A stretch of 64,000 nt of DNA from Enterobacter pseudoroggenkampii (lineage in GTDB: Bacteria; Pseudomonadota; Gammaproteobacteria; Enterobacterales; Enterobacteriaceae): NCBI RefSeq assembly GCF_026420145.1, contig NZ_JAPMLV010000001.1:2170001-2234000 (forward strand). Reading direction: 5' to 3'. Shown here in pieces: positions 31,597-41,810 of the stretch. The notes under the pieces are model-generated. The model worked only from the letters and a program-made list of their open reading frames with translations. It had not been told where the DNA came from and did no database searches. A program made the translations under genes and the position numbers. The stretch's first letter is position 1; each line of letters begins with the position of its first letter.

Positions 31597-32763
31597 TTAA
31601 TCACTACCAAACAGATCGCGGGTATACACTTTATCCGCCACGTCAGCCAACTCTTCCGCCATGCGGTTTGAAATGATGACATCGGCTTCTTTCTTAAATG
31701 CGTCCAGATCGCGGATCACCCGTGAATTGAAGAACTGATCCTCCGGCATGGCTGGCTCATAGATAACAACCTCAACCCCTTTCGCCTTAATGCGCTTCAT
31801 GATCCCCTGAATAGAAGAAGCGCGGAAGTTATCGGAGCCACTCTTCATGATCAGACGGTATACGCCGACGACTTTCGGTTGACGCGCAAGGATGGAATCG
31901 GAGATAAAATCTTTACGTGTACGGTTAGCATCAACAATCGCCGATATCAGGTTGTTTGGCACAGCCTGGTAGTTTGCCAGCAGTTGCTTGGTGTCTTTTG
32001 GCAGACAGTAGCCACCGTAGCCAAATGAAGGGTTGTTGTAGTGATTACCAATGCGCGGATCGAGACACACCCCTTCAATAATCTGACGGGTGTTCAGTCC
32101 AAGACTCTCTGCGTAACTGTCGAGCTCATTGAAATAAGCCACTCGCATTGCCAGATAGGTATTCGCGAAGAGCTTAATCGCCTCAGCTTCAGTGGAGTCG
32201 GTAAACAACACCTGAATATCTTTCTTAAGCGCCCCTTCCTGAAGCAGCGCGGCAAAGCGCTCAGCACGCTCAGAGCGTTCGCCAATAACAATACGCGAAG
32301 GATGCAGGTTATCGTAAAGTGCTCTCCCCTCGCGCAGGAACTCCGGCGAGAAGAAGATGTTATCAATCCCAAACTTCTCTTTGATGGATTTAGTGAAACC
32401 AACAGGAATCGTTGACTTAATGACCATCACCGCACGAGGGTTGATCGCGATAACGTCTTTGATCACCGCTTCGACGGTTGAGGTGTTGAAGTAGTTGGTT
32501 TTGGGATCGTAGTCAGTAGGCGTCGCAATGATGACGTAATCCGCATCGCGATATGCATCTTCTTTGTCAGTCGTGGCGCGGAAATTCAGCGGCTTATTGC
32601 TGAGATAGTCCTGGATTTCTTTATCGACAATCGGCGATTTTTTCTGATTGAGCATGTCCACTTTGGCCTGCACGATATCCAGTGCAACCACTTCGTGGTT
32701 TTGAGCAATCAGAATGCCGTTAGAGAGACCGACATACCCTGTTCCGGAAATTGTTATTTTCAT
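31597..32763 (-). CDS. ugd: UDP-glucose 6-dehydrogenase
   Basis: A 388-residue NAD-dependent enzyme that oxidises UDP-glucose to UDP-glucuronate, used for colanic acid, and here also the source for UDP-galacturonate through Uge. The nucleotide loop GTGYVG (7-12) opens the protein; the catalytic Cys253 is in [12 protein letters not shown]. The C-terminal UDP-binding domain is complete. Orientation matches gnd and the O-antigen genes. The 226 bases between it and gnd (32764-32989) hold the ugd promoter region and the gnd terminator only. Confidence 0.96.
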   Translation of the reverse strand: MKITISGTGYVGLSNGILIAQNHEVVALDIVQAKVDMLNQKKSPIVDKEIQDYLSNKPLNFRATTDKEDAYRDADYVIIATPTDYDPKTNYFNTSTVEAVIKDVIAINPRAVMVIKSTIPVGFTKSIKEKFGIDNIFFSPEFLREGRALYDNLHPSRIVIGERSERAERFAALLQEGALKKDIQVLFTDSTEAEAIKLFANTYLAMRVAYFNELDSYAESLGLNTRQIIEGVCLDPRIGNHYNNPSFGYGGYCLPKDTKQLLANYQAVPNNLISAIVDANRTRKDFISDSILARQPKVVGVYRLIMKSGSDNFRASSIQGIMKRIKAKGVEVVIYEPAMPEDQFFNSRVIRDLDAFKKEADVIISNRMAEELADVADKVYTRDLFGSD

Positions 32764-32938
32764 TCGCTAATGACTTCTATGAGTTAATTGTACTGATGGT
32801 CACCTGACCATCGCGATAAACATAACTGTTGGGCTTTGTACCTCCTGGCAAACAGAACTGTCAAGGCAAACCAGGAGTAATCACTTCGAGTGGGATGAGA
32901 TTCAGACTACTTCGAATATAAGGCAGCAGTTTTTGCAT

Positions 32939-32966
32939 AAAAAAACCCGGAGACGAGCTCCGGGTT
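32939..32966 (-). terminator. gnd terminator
   Basis: Minus-strand stem ACCCGGAG/CTCCGGGT with 5-base loop followed by a run of T residues, 24 bp after the gnd stop codon. Confidence 0.92.
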
Positions 32967-32989
32967 GCGATGACAGCGAGTGCGTTAAC

Positions 32990-34396
32990 TCATTCCATCC
33001 ACTCGGTATGGAATACGCCATCTTTATCAGTGCGCTTGTAGGTATGCGCGCCAAAGTAGTCACGCTGGGCCTGAATCAGGTTAGCAGGCAGAACGGCCGC
33101 ACGGTAGCTGTCGTAGTAGGCTACTGCAGCAGAGAAGGTTGGAACCGGAATACCGTTCTGAACAGCGTAGGCAACCACGTCACGCAGCGCCTGCTGGTAT
33201 TCGTCCGCAATCTTCTTGAAGTACGGTGCCAGAAGCAGATTGGCGATACCGGCATTTTCAGCATAGGCATCGGTGATTTTCTGCAGGAACTGGGCACGAA
33301 TGATACAGCCCGCACGGAAGATCTTCGCAATCTCACCGTAATTCAGGTCCCAGTTGTTCTCGTCTGATGCCGCACGCAGCTGAGAGAAACCCTGCGCGTA
33401 AGAAACGATTTTACCCAGGTAAAGTGCACGACGCACTTTTTCAACGAATTCTGCTTTATCGCCTGCTGGTTTAGCCTGTGGGCCAGACAGCACTTTAGAC
33501 GCCGCGACGCGCTGCTCTTTCAGGGAAGAAATGTAACGCGCGAAGACAGATTCGGTGATCAGAGACAGCGGTTCGCCCAGATCCAGAGAGCTCTGGCTGG
33601 TCCATTTACCGGTACCTTTGTTCGCTGCTTCATCCAGAATCACATCAACCAGGTATTTACCCTCTTCATCTTTTTTCGTGAAGATATCTTTGGTGATGTC
33701 AATCAGGTAGCTGTTAAGCTCGCCTTTGTTCCACTCGGTAAAGGTTTCAGCCAGCTCTTCGTTAGAGAGGTTCAGACCGCCTTTCAGCAGGGAATAAGCT
33801 TCAGCGATCAGCTGCATGTCGCCGTATTCGATACCGTTGTGCACCATTTTCACATAGTGACCTGCACCGTCCGCACCGATATAGGTTACGCAAGGCTCAC
33901 CATCTTCAGCCACGGCTGCGATTTTGGTCAGGATAGGTGCAACCAGTTCGTATGCGTCTTTCTGGCCGCCAGGCATGATGGATGGGCCTTTCAGCGCGCC
34001 CTCTTCACCACCGGAAACACCGGTACCGATGAAGTTGAAGCCTTCTGCGGACAGTTCACGGTTACGACGAATGGTGTCCTGGAAGAAGGTGTTACCGCCA
34101 TCAATGATGATGTCACCTTTTTCGAGGTAAGGCTTCAGGGAGTCAATCGCTGCATCGGTACCTGCGCCCGCTTTCACCATTAACAGGATACGACGAGGCG
34201 TTTCCAGAGACTCAACGAACTCTTTCACCGTATAGAAAGGAACCAGTTTCTTGCCTGGATTCTCGGCAATCACTTCTTCGGTCTTATCACGGGAGCGGTT
34301 GAAAACGGAGACGGTATAACCACGGCTTTCGATGTTGAGCGCCAGGTTGCGCCCCATCACTGCCATACCGACAACGCCGATCTGTTGCTTGGACAT
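32990..34396 (-). CDS. gnd: 6-phosphogluconate dehydrogenase, decarboxylating
   Basis: A 468-residue enzyme of the pentose phosphate pathway that converts 6-phosphogluconate to ribulose 5-phosphate, making NADPH. The N-terminal [18 protein letters not shown] carries the NADP-binding loop, IIDGGN and [19 protein letters not shown] the substrate site with the catalytic Lys near [10 protein letters not shown]. gnd borders O-antigen clusters in most enterics and is often polymorphic through co-transfer with them. The 109 bases to the acyltransferase stop contain no visible terminator. Confidence 0.97.
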   Translation of the reverse strand: MSKQQIGVVGMAVMGRNLALNIESRGYTVSVFNRSRDKTEEVIAENPGKKLVPFYTVKEFVESLETPRRILLMVKAGAGTDAAIDSLKPYLEKGDIIIDGGNTFFQDTIRRNRELSAEGFNFIGTGVSGGEEGALKGPSIMPGGQKDAYELVAPILTKIAAVAEDGEPCVTYIGADGAGHYVKMVHNGIEYGDMQLIAEAYSLLKGGLNLSNEELAETFTEWNKGELNSYLIDITKDIFTKKDEEGKYLVDVILDEAANKGTGKWTSQSSLDLGEPLSLITESVFARYISSLKEQRVAASKVLSGPQAKPAGDKAEFVEKVRRALYLGKIVSYAQGFSQLRAASDENNWDLNYGEIAKIFRAGCIIRAQFLQKITDAYAENAGIANLLLAPYFKKIADEYQQALRDVVAYAVQNGIPVPTFSAAVAYYDSYRAAVLPANLIQAQRDYFGAHTYKRTDKDGVFHTEWME

Positions 34397-34505
34397 TACA
34401 TACTCCTGTCAGGTGTGAATAGTTGTAATTTCTAAATATGAGATATGGTGATTATACAGTTAAGATGTGAGTTTGGGAACAAAGTATAGCGATGACACTA
34501 AACCC

Positions 34506-35594
34506 TTATTTTTTGTATCTGAATTTTAACCATCGATTTCGCAGTGCTTTATTAACAGGAACCTCGAATAATTTAAATATAATAACAGATCCTAAAACAG
34601 ACAAAATAAATGCAGTTAAAGCCGTCAACATTATAGCTAAGATATCATCAGCATGATTGTCATTTGTTATTTTAAAAATAACCCTTATGACAATTAAATG
34701 AATCATATAAAAAGAGAATGATGCCTCTCCTAAAAGAACAAAACAACGATGCGATAATAATTTAGAAATGACCCCGCCGTCATAAGAAAAAACAAACACC
34801 ATAAATGCCATTGCGGGTATAAATAGCAAATCATAGCGTAAATTCATATCAGAAATAAAATTAGTAGAAAGATACAACGTCAACCCTAACAAAATAACTG
34901 ATAATATCTCCATGAAACTAAACATACTTTCAGACAATACAGGCATTTTTGAAACATGCATGCGACATAAAAGCATACCAATAATGAATCCATTAATTCT
35001 AAAGAAAGGGTTTATGTAGAACAGCCAGTGATCAGATACTAGGTCTTGTGGGTGAATCAAGAAATAAAATTGAAGCACTAGTATCATTGCTAACAAAATT
35101 AGTAAAAAACGAGTTTTTAACACTACTAAAAACACAAAGCCACAATAAAAGAAAAGTTCGCAAGAAAGACTCCAACTCACTGGATTAAATGAAAAATAAA
35201 CATCTTCCAATGGAATAAATGCATGCAGCAAAAAAAAGTTAAAAATAAGAGCAATGATGTGCAAAAAGTCAAAATTAGAGAAATGGCTAAAAACAAAAAA
35301 AGAAAACAACAATGTTAACCAATGGACAGGAAATATCCTAACGACTCTAAAGAAAATAAAATCCTTAGAATCAAAATACCCATCCGCTTTATGTTTCCTG
35401 AAGCTATACGATATTATAAAACCGGACAATATGTAAAAAAAAGTAACTCCAGCATAGCCAGAAAAAAAATATCTTGCGAAAGATTTTATTATTGGATTGT
35501 CAACTGAATTAAGAACGCCTAGATGATGCAGAAATACGCCAACTGCTGCAAAAAAACGTAGTGATGTTAAACTAAAGATATGTTTATTTAACAT
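34506..35594 (-). CDS. O-antigen acyltransferase (acyltransferase 3 family)
   Basis: A 362-residue membrane protein with about ten helices of the acyltransferase-3 (OafA/WecH-like) family. The start TSLRFFAAVGVFLHHLGVLN places the family's conserved histidines in helix 1, and GYAGVTFFYILSGFIISYSF follows as helix 2. It would transfer an acetyl group from the cytoplasm onto a sugar of the O-antigen. Last gene of the AT-rich cluster, separated by 21 bp from the gene before it. Base composition is far lower in G+C than that of gnd, consistent with acquisition by transfer. Confidence 0.85.
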   Translation of the reverse strand: MLNKHIFSLTSLRFFAAVGVFLHHLGVLNSVDNPIIKSFARYFFSGYAGVTFFYILSGFIISYSFRKHKADGYFDSKDFIFFRVVRIFPVHWLTLLFSFFVFSHFSNFDFLHIIALIFNFFLLHAFIPLEDVYFSFNPVSWSLSCELFFYCGFVFLVVLKTRFLLILLAMILVLQFYFLIHPQDLVSDHWLFYINPFFRINGFIIGMLLCRMHVSKMPVLSESMFSFMEILSVILLGLTLYLSTNFISDMNLRYDLLFIPAMAFMVFVFSYDGGVISKLLSHRCFVLLGEASFSFYMIHLIVIRVIFKITNDNHADDILAIMLTALTAFILSVLGSVIIFKLFEVPVNKALRNRWLKFRYKK

Positions 35595-35615
35595 TAAAAA
35601 ATAACCTATGAATTT

Positions 35616-36428
35616 TCATTGCTTCCGCATGACTGAATATATTTTTCTAAATAGGGTTATTGGCAACAATCTTGGAAGAGAGCGCAACAACAAGATGCAC
35701 GAAGCGGATAAACAATTTTGAAAACCAAGTTTATGTTTAAGTCTCGCCAGTATTAACTCGCTGTGGATATAAGACAAACCACGACGACGGTTTAACATAG
35801 CATTTCCAGTTCTTGCGTAGACTAATATATCAGCTATATTACCTACAGTTTTCCCTTTTGATAAAACTCTTAGCCATAAATTATAGTCCTCCATAAAATG
35901 GTGATGCATATAACCACCAACGCTCATAATTTCATCTTTTTTGAACATAACCGTCATATGATTAAAGGGGTTTTTTAAAACTGCATATTTCAAAATATCC
36001 ACATGCGTTTCAGGTACTTTTCGAACGCCGGTAGAAATATTAATGTCGTTTTCAAATTCGCTGATTGCCCCTCCTAAAATACAAAGTTCAGGGGATTCAC
36101 TAAACTTTCTTATCTGAAGCTCAAAGCGATTTGGCACACAAATATCATCGGTATCCATTCTCGCAATTAGAGCATGATTACAACTCTTCATTCCAATATT
36201 AAGCGCATTGCCTAAACCAACATTATTTGGTAGTGGAACAATATGTAGTGGTAAAATCTCCGCCCACTTATTTATGACGGAGTGTAATTGTTCGTTTATC
36301 GGCCCATCCAGCACTACAATAATTTCGTTAGCTTGATAGGTTTGATTAAAAAGACTTTCAAAGCATTGCTCCAAATTACCAGGGGTCTCTTTAGTATATA
36401 AGGACATTAGAACACTAAAATCGATCAT
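35616..36428 (-). CDS. Glycosyltransferase family 2
   Basis: A 270-residue GT-A enzyme. The N-terminus SVLMSLYTKETPGNLEQCFE, VVLDGP (about 38-43) and the metal-binding Asp92-Thr-Asp94 in ARMDTDD show a family 2 transferase of the AmsE/WaaE-like kind that uses a nucleotide sugar on the cytoplasmic side. The acceptor and donor cannot be predicted safely. Overlaps the upstream gene by 4 bp. Confidence 0.85.
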   Translation of the reverse strand: MIDFSVLMSLYTKETPGNLEQCFESLFNQTYQANEIIVVLDGPINEQLHSVINKWAEILPLHIVPLPNNVGLGNALNIGMKSCNHALIARMDTDDICVPNRFELQIRKFSESPELCILGGAISEFENDINISTGVRKVPETHVDILKYAVLKNPFNHMTVMFKKDEIMSVGGYMHHHFMEDYNLWLRVLSKGKTVGNIADILVYARTGNAMLNRRRGLSYIHSELILARLKHKLGFQNCLSASCILLLRSLPRLLPITLFRKIYSVMRKQ

Positions 36429-37513
36429 TTCTTTATTAAATCCCTATAGCAAGCACGGTATTTTGATGCAACGACTGACATGTCATAATTTTGACTAACC
36501 ATATTATATAAAGACGAAATCAATTCTTCATTGCAAGTATCCATGGAGTTAACTACTTTAACGAAATCTGAAACAGTACCATCAAAGAAACAGATATTGT
36601 CATTTTCCAGGAGTTCTCTATAAACTGGCAAATCACGACATATAATTGGAAGCTTAGCAATTATGGCTTCAAATAAACTTAGCCCAAAGGATTCACTTGA
36701 ACTTGGCATTGCATAAATATCAAATGTCTTAAGATAAGGGAGTGGGTTTGCTCTAAACCCAGTAAATATGCAACGATCATAAACCTTCAAACTAATGGCT
36801 AGATCTATTAACTCTTTTTCCCTGGCACCACCGCCGACAAAAATAGCGGCATGATTCGGTAAAAAAGGTAGGGCATGGACGATGGTATCCAGATGCTTCC
36901 CTGATGTAATAATAGAAGTTGAACCAATAATTTTCAGATTTCGTTTTACTAAAGAGGCGGCGGCTTCAATATATTCATCTTCAAGAACTGAGCTTTCCTC
37001 AATTTTACTTTCAACTGCTAACACATCGATTCCACTGCTAACAATATAAACATCTCCATTTGAAAAAGAACTGTAATAATTTTTCGCTATCGATGTGAAT
37101 ACAAATTTATTAGGGATAAATGAGAGAACAAGCTTCCATAAAAAGACAGATATTCTTGCTTTCATTGGTTTATATCTTGAAAATATATCCTCTTTAAGAA
37201 AGTTATGCATTGTTGTTACAAATGCTGCTCTAACTCCAGAGCAGCGCAGCAATACAAGTAATAAATCAGGAAAAAAACCATGGCTGTGAACAATATCGAA
37301 CCCACGAAATTTATTAATGGTACCTAAAGAAAAATCCACCCTATTTTTCTTTATCCCAACAAAATTGAGTTTGTTCTTTGTGTTTTCACGCAAATAAAAT
37401 ATTTCTACATAACAACCCTGTGCTGTAAGCAGTTTGCACAAAGCTTCCACTTGAATCCCAGGACCACTTTTTGCAAGGCTAGGTAATATCATTGCTATTT
37501 TCATAGGTATCAT
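36425..37513 (-). CDS. Glycosyltransferase family 4
   Basis: A 362-residue GT-B enzyme. The N-terminal Rossmann-like half begins MKIAMILPSLAKSGPGIQVE. The C-terminal half has GAREKELIDLAISL and the donor-binding signature SSSESFGLSLFEAIIAKLPI (about 269-288) with the E-x7-E pattern of retaining family 4 transferases. ATG 37513 overlaps the stop codon of wzy (TAATG) with GGATAA upstream; a second ATG lies 9 bases in. Donor sugar unknown. Confidence 0.85.
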   Translation of the reverse strand: MIPMKIAMILPSLAKSGPGIQVEALCKLLTAQGCYVEIFYLRENTKNKLNFVGIKKNRVDFSLGTINKFRGFDIVHSHGFFPDLLLVLLRCSGVRAAFVTTMHNFLKEDIFSRYKPMKARISVFLWKLVLSFIPNKFVFTSIAKNYYSSFSNGDVYIVSSGIDVLAVESKIEESSVLEDEYIEAAASLVKRNLKIIGSTSIITSGKHLDTIVHALPFLPNHAAIFVGGGAREKELIDLAISLKVYDRCIFTGFRANPLPYLKTFDIYAMPSSSESFGLSLFEAIIAKLPIICRDLPVYRELLENDNICFFDGTVSDFVKVVNSMDTCNEELISSLYNMVSQNYDMSVVASKYRACYRDLIKK

Positions 37514-38670
37514 TACTTATCCGATATGAGCTCGCTTGTCACCAGAGCATTTTTGAAATAGGTTTCATATACTAATGAATCATAGTTGACATCATTTAAT
37601 ACAAACGGGATGAAATTAAATGTTAAGTTATCAAAGGAAATAGGAGCTATATCGTTTTTGAAATATGAAGCCATACTAAATAAGCTATAAAACAAAACCA
37701 ACACAAACTTCAACACAACTTTCCTACCTATCTGAAAATATTTAAAGTAGTTATTAATCGCGACATCATAAAATAAAAATATAATAAAAAAAGTCGACAT
37801 TCGTGACATGAAAGGTATAAAAATACCGACCAAGAAGACCAAGCCTCCAAAGAAAAGCTGTCTTTTTAAGAATACAACTGAATAATCTCCAGTATATTTT
37901 AGCTCTCCAATGTTTTTAAATTGATATAATAAGTAAATAATTGAGAAAATAAGAGAAGGCCCAACATGTAATGTTAAATCTGTGATTTCACGATAAACTT
38001 TAATCTTGAGAAAAATAACAGGCAGTAACTGCACACCTATATTCACCAGAGAGTCACTGGTCAGCAACAGCAAAAGAAAGGAGGCTATAGAGAGAGAAAT
38101 AAATATAAAAGCTTTAGAATTCTTTATGCTCGCCAAAAGAAATGCACATCCGACAATAACTGCTGATGCATGAAATGCTATTGCAAGCAAAAGATAGAAA
38201 TTAGACTTTTTTTTGTTTAAATTTAATCTAGTAGTTAATGCACATAGTGCTAATATTGCGGAAACAAACTGTCTTAACTGCTCTAAAATTAATGTATTAC
38301 CAAAACAAATAATAAGCAATAGTAAAAAAAATGGTAAATTACAGTCTTTATTATCAAGGACAAACTTAGTAAGTATAGCAAATGACAACAGGAAAAACAG
38401 GAGCGTTGTGATGCCAAAGTTATAATGAGACAAGAATGACAAGCATGAATACAATAAATAAAATCCAGGCTCAAACCATGCAGTTCCTTCACGAGTGAAA
38501 AAGTTTACATAATAATTTACCCAATCTTCTCCATTAAGGTAAAAAGCGGTGTAAGCCACGCCCAATAAAAAAACCAAAGAATAAGCGACTATTCTTTTTA
38601 AAGAAGCCTTAAAGTTTGGCCAAAGTAATGACAAGAACAGAAGCGGCATACATTGCGATAAAATAAACAT
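37513..38670 (-). CDS. wzy: O-antigen polymerase, EpsG type
   Basis: A 385-residue integral membrane protein with about ten hydrophobic segments. The pattern DWVNYYVNF, WFEPGFYLLYS and LRQFVSAILALCALT, followed by AIAFHASAVIVGCAF, is typical of the EpsG-like polymerase family rather than the classical Wzy/RfaL family. It is the only candidate polymerase in a cluster with a clear flippase, so it is assigned as Wzy by function. It would join repeat units on the periplasmic face under control of WzzB. One-base overlaps with both neighbours. Confidence 0.8.
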   Translation of the reverse strand: MFILSQCMPLLFLSLLWPNFKASLKRIVAYSLVFLLGVAYTAFYLNGEDWVNYYVNFFTREGTAWFEPGFYLLYSCLSFLSHYNFGITTLLFFLLSFAILTKFVLDNKDCNLPFFLLLLIICFGNTLILEQLRQFVSAILALCALTTRLNLNKKKSNFYLLLAIAFHASAVIVGCAFLLASIKNSKAFIFISLSIASFLLLLLTSDSLVNIGVQLLPVIFLKIKVYREITDLTLHVGPSLIFSIIYLLYQFKNIGELKYTGDYSVVFLKRQLFFGGLVFLVGIFIPFMSRMSTFFIIFLFYDVAINNYFKYFQIGRKVVLKFVLVLFYSLFSMASYFKNDIAPISFDNLTFNFIPFVLNDVNYDSLVYETYFKNALVTSELISDK

Positions 38671-39551
38671 TATTTACATAACCTATTATATAAAGATATA
38701 TACCATTGAAAAAGATCAATATATTTCAAGAACCTCAATCTTTTATTGGAATTAGCTATGATCTGAATTAAGTTATGAACATAAGGAGCTTTGTATCTTT
38801 TTCTTACTGAAACATTAAACTTTAATAAATCTTTTTTTAATAACTCGCTGATGCCCGAAGACGTTACCTGGTTTTGATGAATACGATACTTTACAGTTAT
38901 TACTGAACAATATGAAATACATTCATTATTCGAAAATAATTTATACCAAAGAGGTAAATCTTCTAGCAAGTAATAACTTTCATCATACCCATGATACTTG
39001 TCAAATGTTTCTCTGGATATCATTACCCCTGGAGCAACATTTGAAAAACCAAGTAAGAAGAGCCAGTCTGAGTATTTAGAATTTTGTTCCGACTTATTCT
39101 TTATTAAATTCCATGTAAAGGAATATGGGAAAACTTCAGTTGAAACATTTTCTCCAAATGTTTCAAATCGGGAAAACACAATACCGGTATTACTTTTTCT
39201 TGAAGCCATTAGATCTTCAATTGCTGTAGCTTCTAACAGATCATCTGCACCTAAAAACTTAATCCAGCTACCAGATGAAGCCATCGCACCTCTATTACAA
39301 TTAGCAGGTATCCCAGCTCGTAGTTCACTAGTGATCACTTTAAATTTAACTTGTGAATTATTTTTTTCATTCCATTGTTTACAACAATTGACAGTATTAT
39401 CTGCCGAGTTATCATCAGAAACTATAATTTCAATGTTAGAATAAGTCTGTTTTAAACAACTATCTAGCGTTTCTTCAATAAAATCAGCAGAATTATATGT
39501 CACTATTACGATAGACACCATTTCTTCATGGTTTAACATTTCGAAATCCAT
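38670..39551 (-). CDS. Glycosyltransferase family 2
   Basis: A 293-residue GT-A transferase: MVSIVIVTYNSADFIEETLD (about 11-30), IIVSDDNSADNT (about 42-53) and the metal-binding GADD (101-104) are diagnostic. The start at 39551 overlaps the end of the upstream gene by 26 bp and has AAGG upstream; in-frame ATGs at 39539 and 39521 are alternatives. Sugar specificity is not predictable. Confidence 0.83.
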   Translation of the reverse strand: MDFEMLNHEEMVSIVIVTYNSADFIEETLDSCLKQTYSNIEIIVSDDNSADNTVNCCKQWNEKNNSQVKFKVITSELRAGIPANCNRGAMASSGSWIKFLGADDLLEATAIEDLMASRKSNTGIVFSRFETFGENVSTEVFPYSFTWNLIKNKSEQNSKYSDWLFLLGFSNVAPGVMISRETFDKYHGYDESYYLLEDLPLWYKLFSNNECISYCSVITVKYRIHQNQVTSSGISELLKKDLLKFNVSVRKRYKAPYVHNLIQIIANSNKRLRFLKYIDLFQWYISLYNRLCK

Positions 39552-40533
39552 ATATAGCCTTAAGTACCATAAACTTGAAGAGAGACCAAGTTAGTAATTT
39601 TTTATTATGCTTAGTAATTTCTATTATATTTTTAAGCTTAACTTTCTGAATTAAACTGGAAACCGCCAGGTCCCATTCACTTTTATTATTTATTTTTTTT
39701 CGCCAGAGGGACCTTTTTATTGTTAAATTAGTAGCAACTCTGATCATATACAAATGAACGGCAGGAATTAACAAGCTTAATGATGGAGTATCGGTGATGA
39801 TGTCTGCTAATCGTTGAGCTGTAAATGCCATTTTAAACAAATTTCTATTAACTCTTCTGGTTGTTGAAAGTGTGTTTTCTGCATAATAATACTTCCCTTC
39901 AGATAGAGTAATTTTTCGGGCATTTAACATAGCCATCCGAGCTATTAACTCATCATCATTGACATTATTAGCTAAACCTCCAGCAATATTTTTGATTGCA
40001 TTATAGCCAGCCAGAATCGTCTCTTTCCGATATATACCAAACGCATGAATACCCCATAACGAAATTGTATTCTCGAATGCAGTATATCCAGAAATCGGCC
40101 AATTTTGAATTGTGTAGTTAAAACGTGTGGGCTCCTTTTGAGTAGAACACACATAATAATCAAATAAAGCCAGATCAATTTCTTTATTGTTCTCAAATTC
40201 GGCCAATGCTTTTTTTATAGAAAATTGATCAAGTTTGTCATCGCAATCACAAAAAACAATAAAATTACTTTCGGAGTTATTAATCCCTACAAGGCGCGCC
40301 TCTGCAGCACCTCCATTTTTTTTGCTAATAACCCTGATATTTTTATTATTACGTATAAAAGAGTCATTAGAGATGATCTCAAATGTTTTATCAGTAGAAC
40401 CATCATCAATGAGTACGAACTGTATTTGAGGGTCATATATTTCACACAGCATGTTTAGAAAAGCATTAATATTTCGCTCTTCATTATATACTGGTGTTAT
40501 GACTGAACATTTATATGGATATTCTTGACTCAT
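39526..40533 (-). CDS. Glycosyltransferase family 2
   Basis: A 335-residue GT-A transferase. SVITPVYNEERNINAFLNML (10-29), LIDDGSTDKT (41-50), KKNGGAAEAR (71-80) and the DxD motif Asp96-Cys-Asp98-Asp are present. The C-terminal third is basic and helical, perhaps membrane-associated. It overlaps wzx by 4 bp. Donor and acceptor unknown. Confidence 0.85.
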   Translation of the reverse strand: MSQEYPYKCSVITPVYNEERNINAFLNMLCEIYDPQIQFVLIDDGSTDKTFEIISNDSFIRNNKNIRVISKKNGGAAEARLVGINNSESNFIVFCDCDDKLDQFSIKKALAEFENNKEIDLALFDYYVCSTQKEPTRFNYTIQNWPISGYTAFENTISLWGIHAFGIYRKETILAGYNAIKNIAGGLANNVNDDELIARMAMLNARKITLSEGKYYYAENTLSTTRRVNRNLFKMAFTAQRLADIITDTPSLSLLIPAVHLYMIRVATNLTIKRSLWRKKINNKSEWDLAVSSLIQKVKLKNIIEITKHNKKLLTWSLFKFMVLKAIYGFRNVKP

Positions 40534-41810
40534 GCTATATCACTAACCTTTTGTAGCCTCTTAATATGAGCAATATATATAAGTATAGAAACTATTAAAT
40601 AACCTAAATAGGTTATACAGTATGCAATGCTTACCCCAGTAAATGAGAAATACTTTGTTAACCCCCACGTTAATAAGGGAAATAAGATTGAAAATGTGAT
40701 CTCCAGTATAGCATTAATCTTAAAATATCCCTTAGCTAATAACACTGTTGCAAATAACCAACTTGTTATTCTGAAAACATCACCCAAATTCTGAAATAAG
40801 AACAATTGTTTTGCTGCAATAAATTCCGAACTGAATAATATCTTCAATATATATTCTTTACCCCAAAATATACTCATAGCAAACATGCAGGCAAAGGGAA
40901 TAACAATGAGACTGCCTGTTTTTAAAACAGAAATATGTTCTTTAACTGTCTTGGCGGCTGCTGTTTTGGGGAAATAATATACAGTTAGTGCGGTTGTCAG
41001 GACTGCCAGGTAAGCTTCAGATAACTTCGATACAGACTGCCAATAGCCAGCATATTCTGCTGAAAAATCTTTGGTTAAAATAGTCCTCACTAGAATGAGA
41101 GATACAGGGCCGGTCAGTGCGCCAATTATGCCCATGAAAAAATAATTTCTCATTTCAGATATATGAGACGAGGTGGTTTTACCAACCCAGAAATGATATT
41201 TGAACCAATCGCATTTCATGACTACAAATACAAGCCATAGGCCTGCAATTGCATTATTCAATGCCGCAGCAATCAATGCTCCCTTTAACCCAAAAAGATA
41301 TACCAATAACATCATAGAGATGGCAGAAAAAACAACAGCACATCCATTAGCAACAAAAAACCTATAATGGTCTCCAAGACCATTGAGCACACCCAAGAAT
41401 ATATTATTTATAACATTTAGCGGTACAACAATCAAAGCAAGTATGACTATCCAATAATAAGCTTTCGTTGAAAATAAAAGCATTGATATATTACTTGATA
41501 GAATGCACCCCAGGCAAATGATAAACAGGCATGCTACTACAGAGAGCTTTAAGGCAGCTCTCCAGTAGTATTTTGCACTTTCATAATCATTTTTATTTTC
41601 TGCGGAATATCTGTTTATCCCCTGAGAAACCTGAGAGGATACAAAACCATTTATGAACGTCACCAGATTTTGTAATTGCCCTAATCCCGCAATCCCCACT
41701 GGACCTGTATATATTGCAACAACTTTTGATATCGCGAAACCGCATAATAGTCGCAGAAGTGTCAATATTCCGCTAAAAATAGTTACTTTTGCAAAATTCA
41801 AATTTGCCAT
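40530..41810 (-). CDS. wzx: O-antigen flippase Wzx
   Basis: A 426-residue membrane protein with about 12 helices of the polysaccharide transporter (MOP) superfamily. The start [20 protein letters not shown] and the following [20 protein letters not shown] are typical of Wzx proteins. It moves the undecaprenyl-linked repeat unit to the periplasmic face. Overlaps fdtB by 13 bp and the next transferase by 4 bp. Confidence 0.9.
   Translation of the reverse strand: MANLNFAKVTIFSGILTLLRLLCGFAISKVVAIYTGPVGIAGLGQLQNLVTFINGFVSSQVSQGINRYSAENKNDYESAKYYWRAALKLSVVACLFIICLGCILSSNISMLLFSTKAYYWIVILALIVVPLNVINNIFLGVLNGLGDHYRFFVANGCAVVFSAISMMLLVYLFGLKGALIAAALNNAIAGLWLVFVVMKCDWFKYHFWVGKTTSSHISEMRNYFFMGIIGALTGPVSLILVRTILTKDFSAEYAGYWQSVSKLSEAYLAVLTTALTVYYFPKTAAAKTVKEHISVLKTGSLIVIPFACMFAMSIFWGKEYILKILFSSEFIAAKQLFLFQNLGDVFRITSWLFATVLLAKGYFKINAILEITFSILFPLLTWGLTKYFSFTGVSIAYCITYLGYLIVSILIYIAHIKRLQKVSDIA

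Noticed and set aside
32764..32938. RcsAB box upstream of ugd
   Set aside because: I looked for a TAAGAATATTCCTA-like site and found no convincing match.
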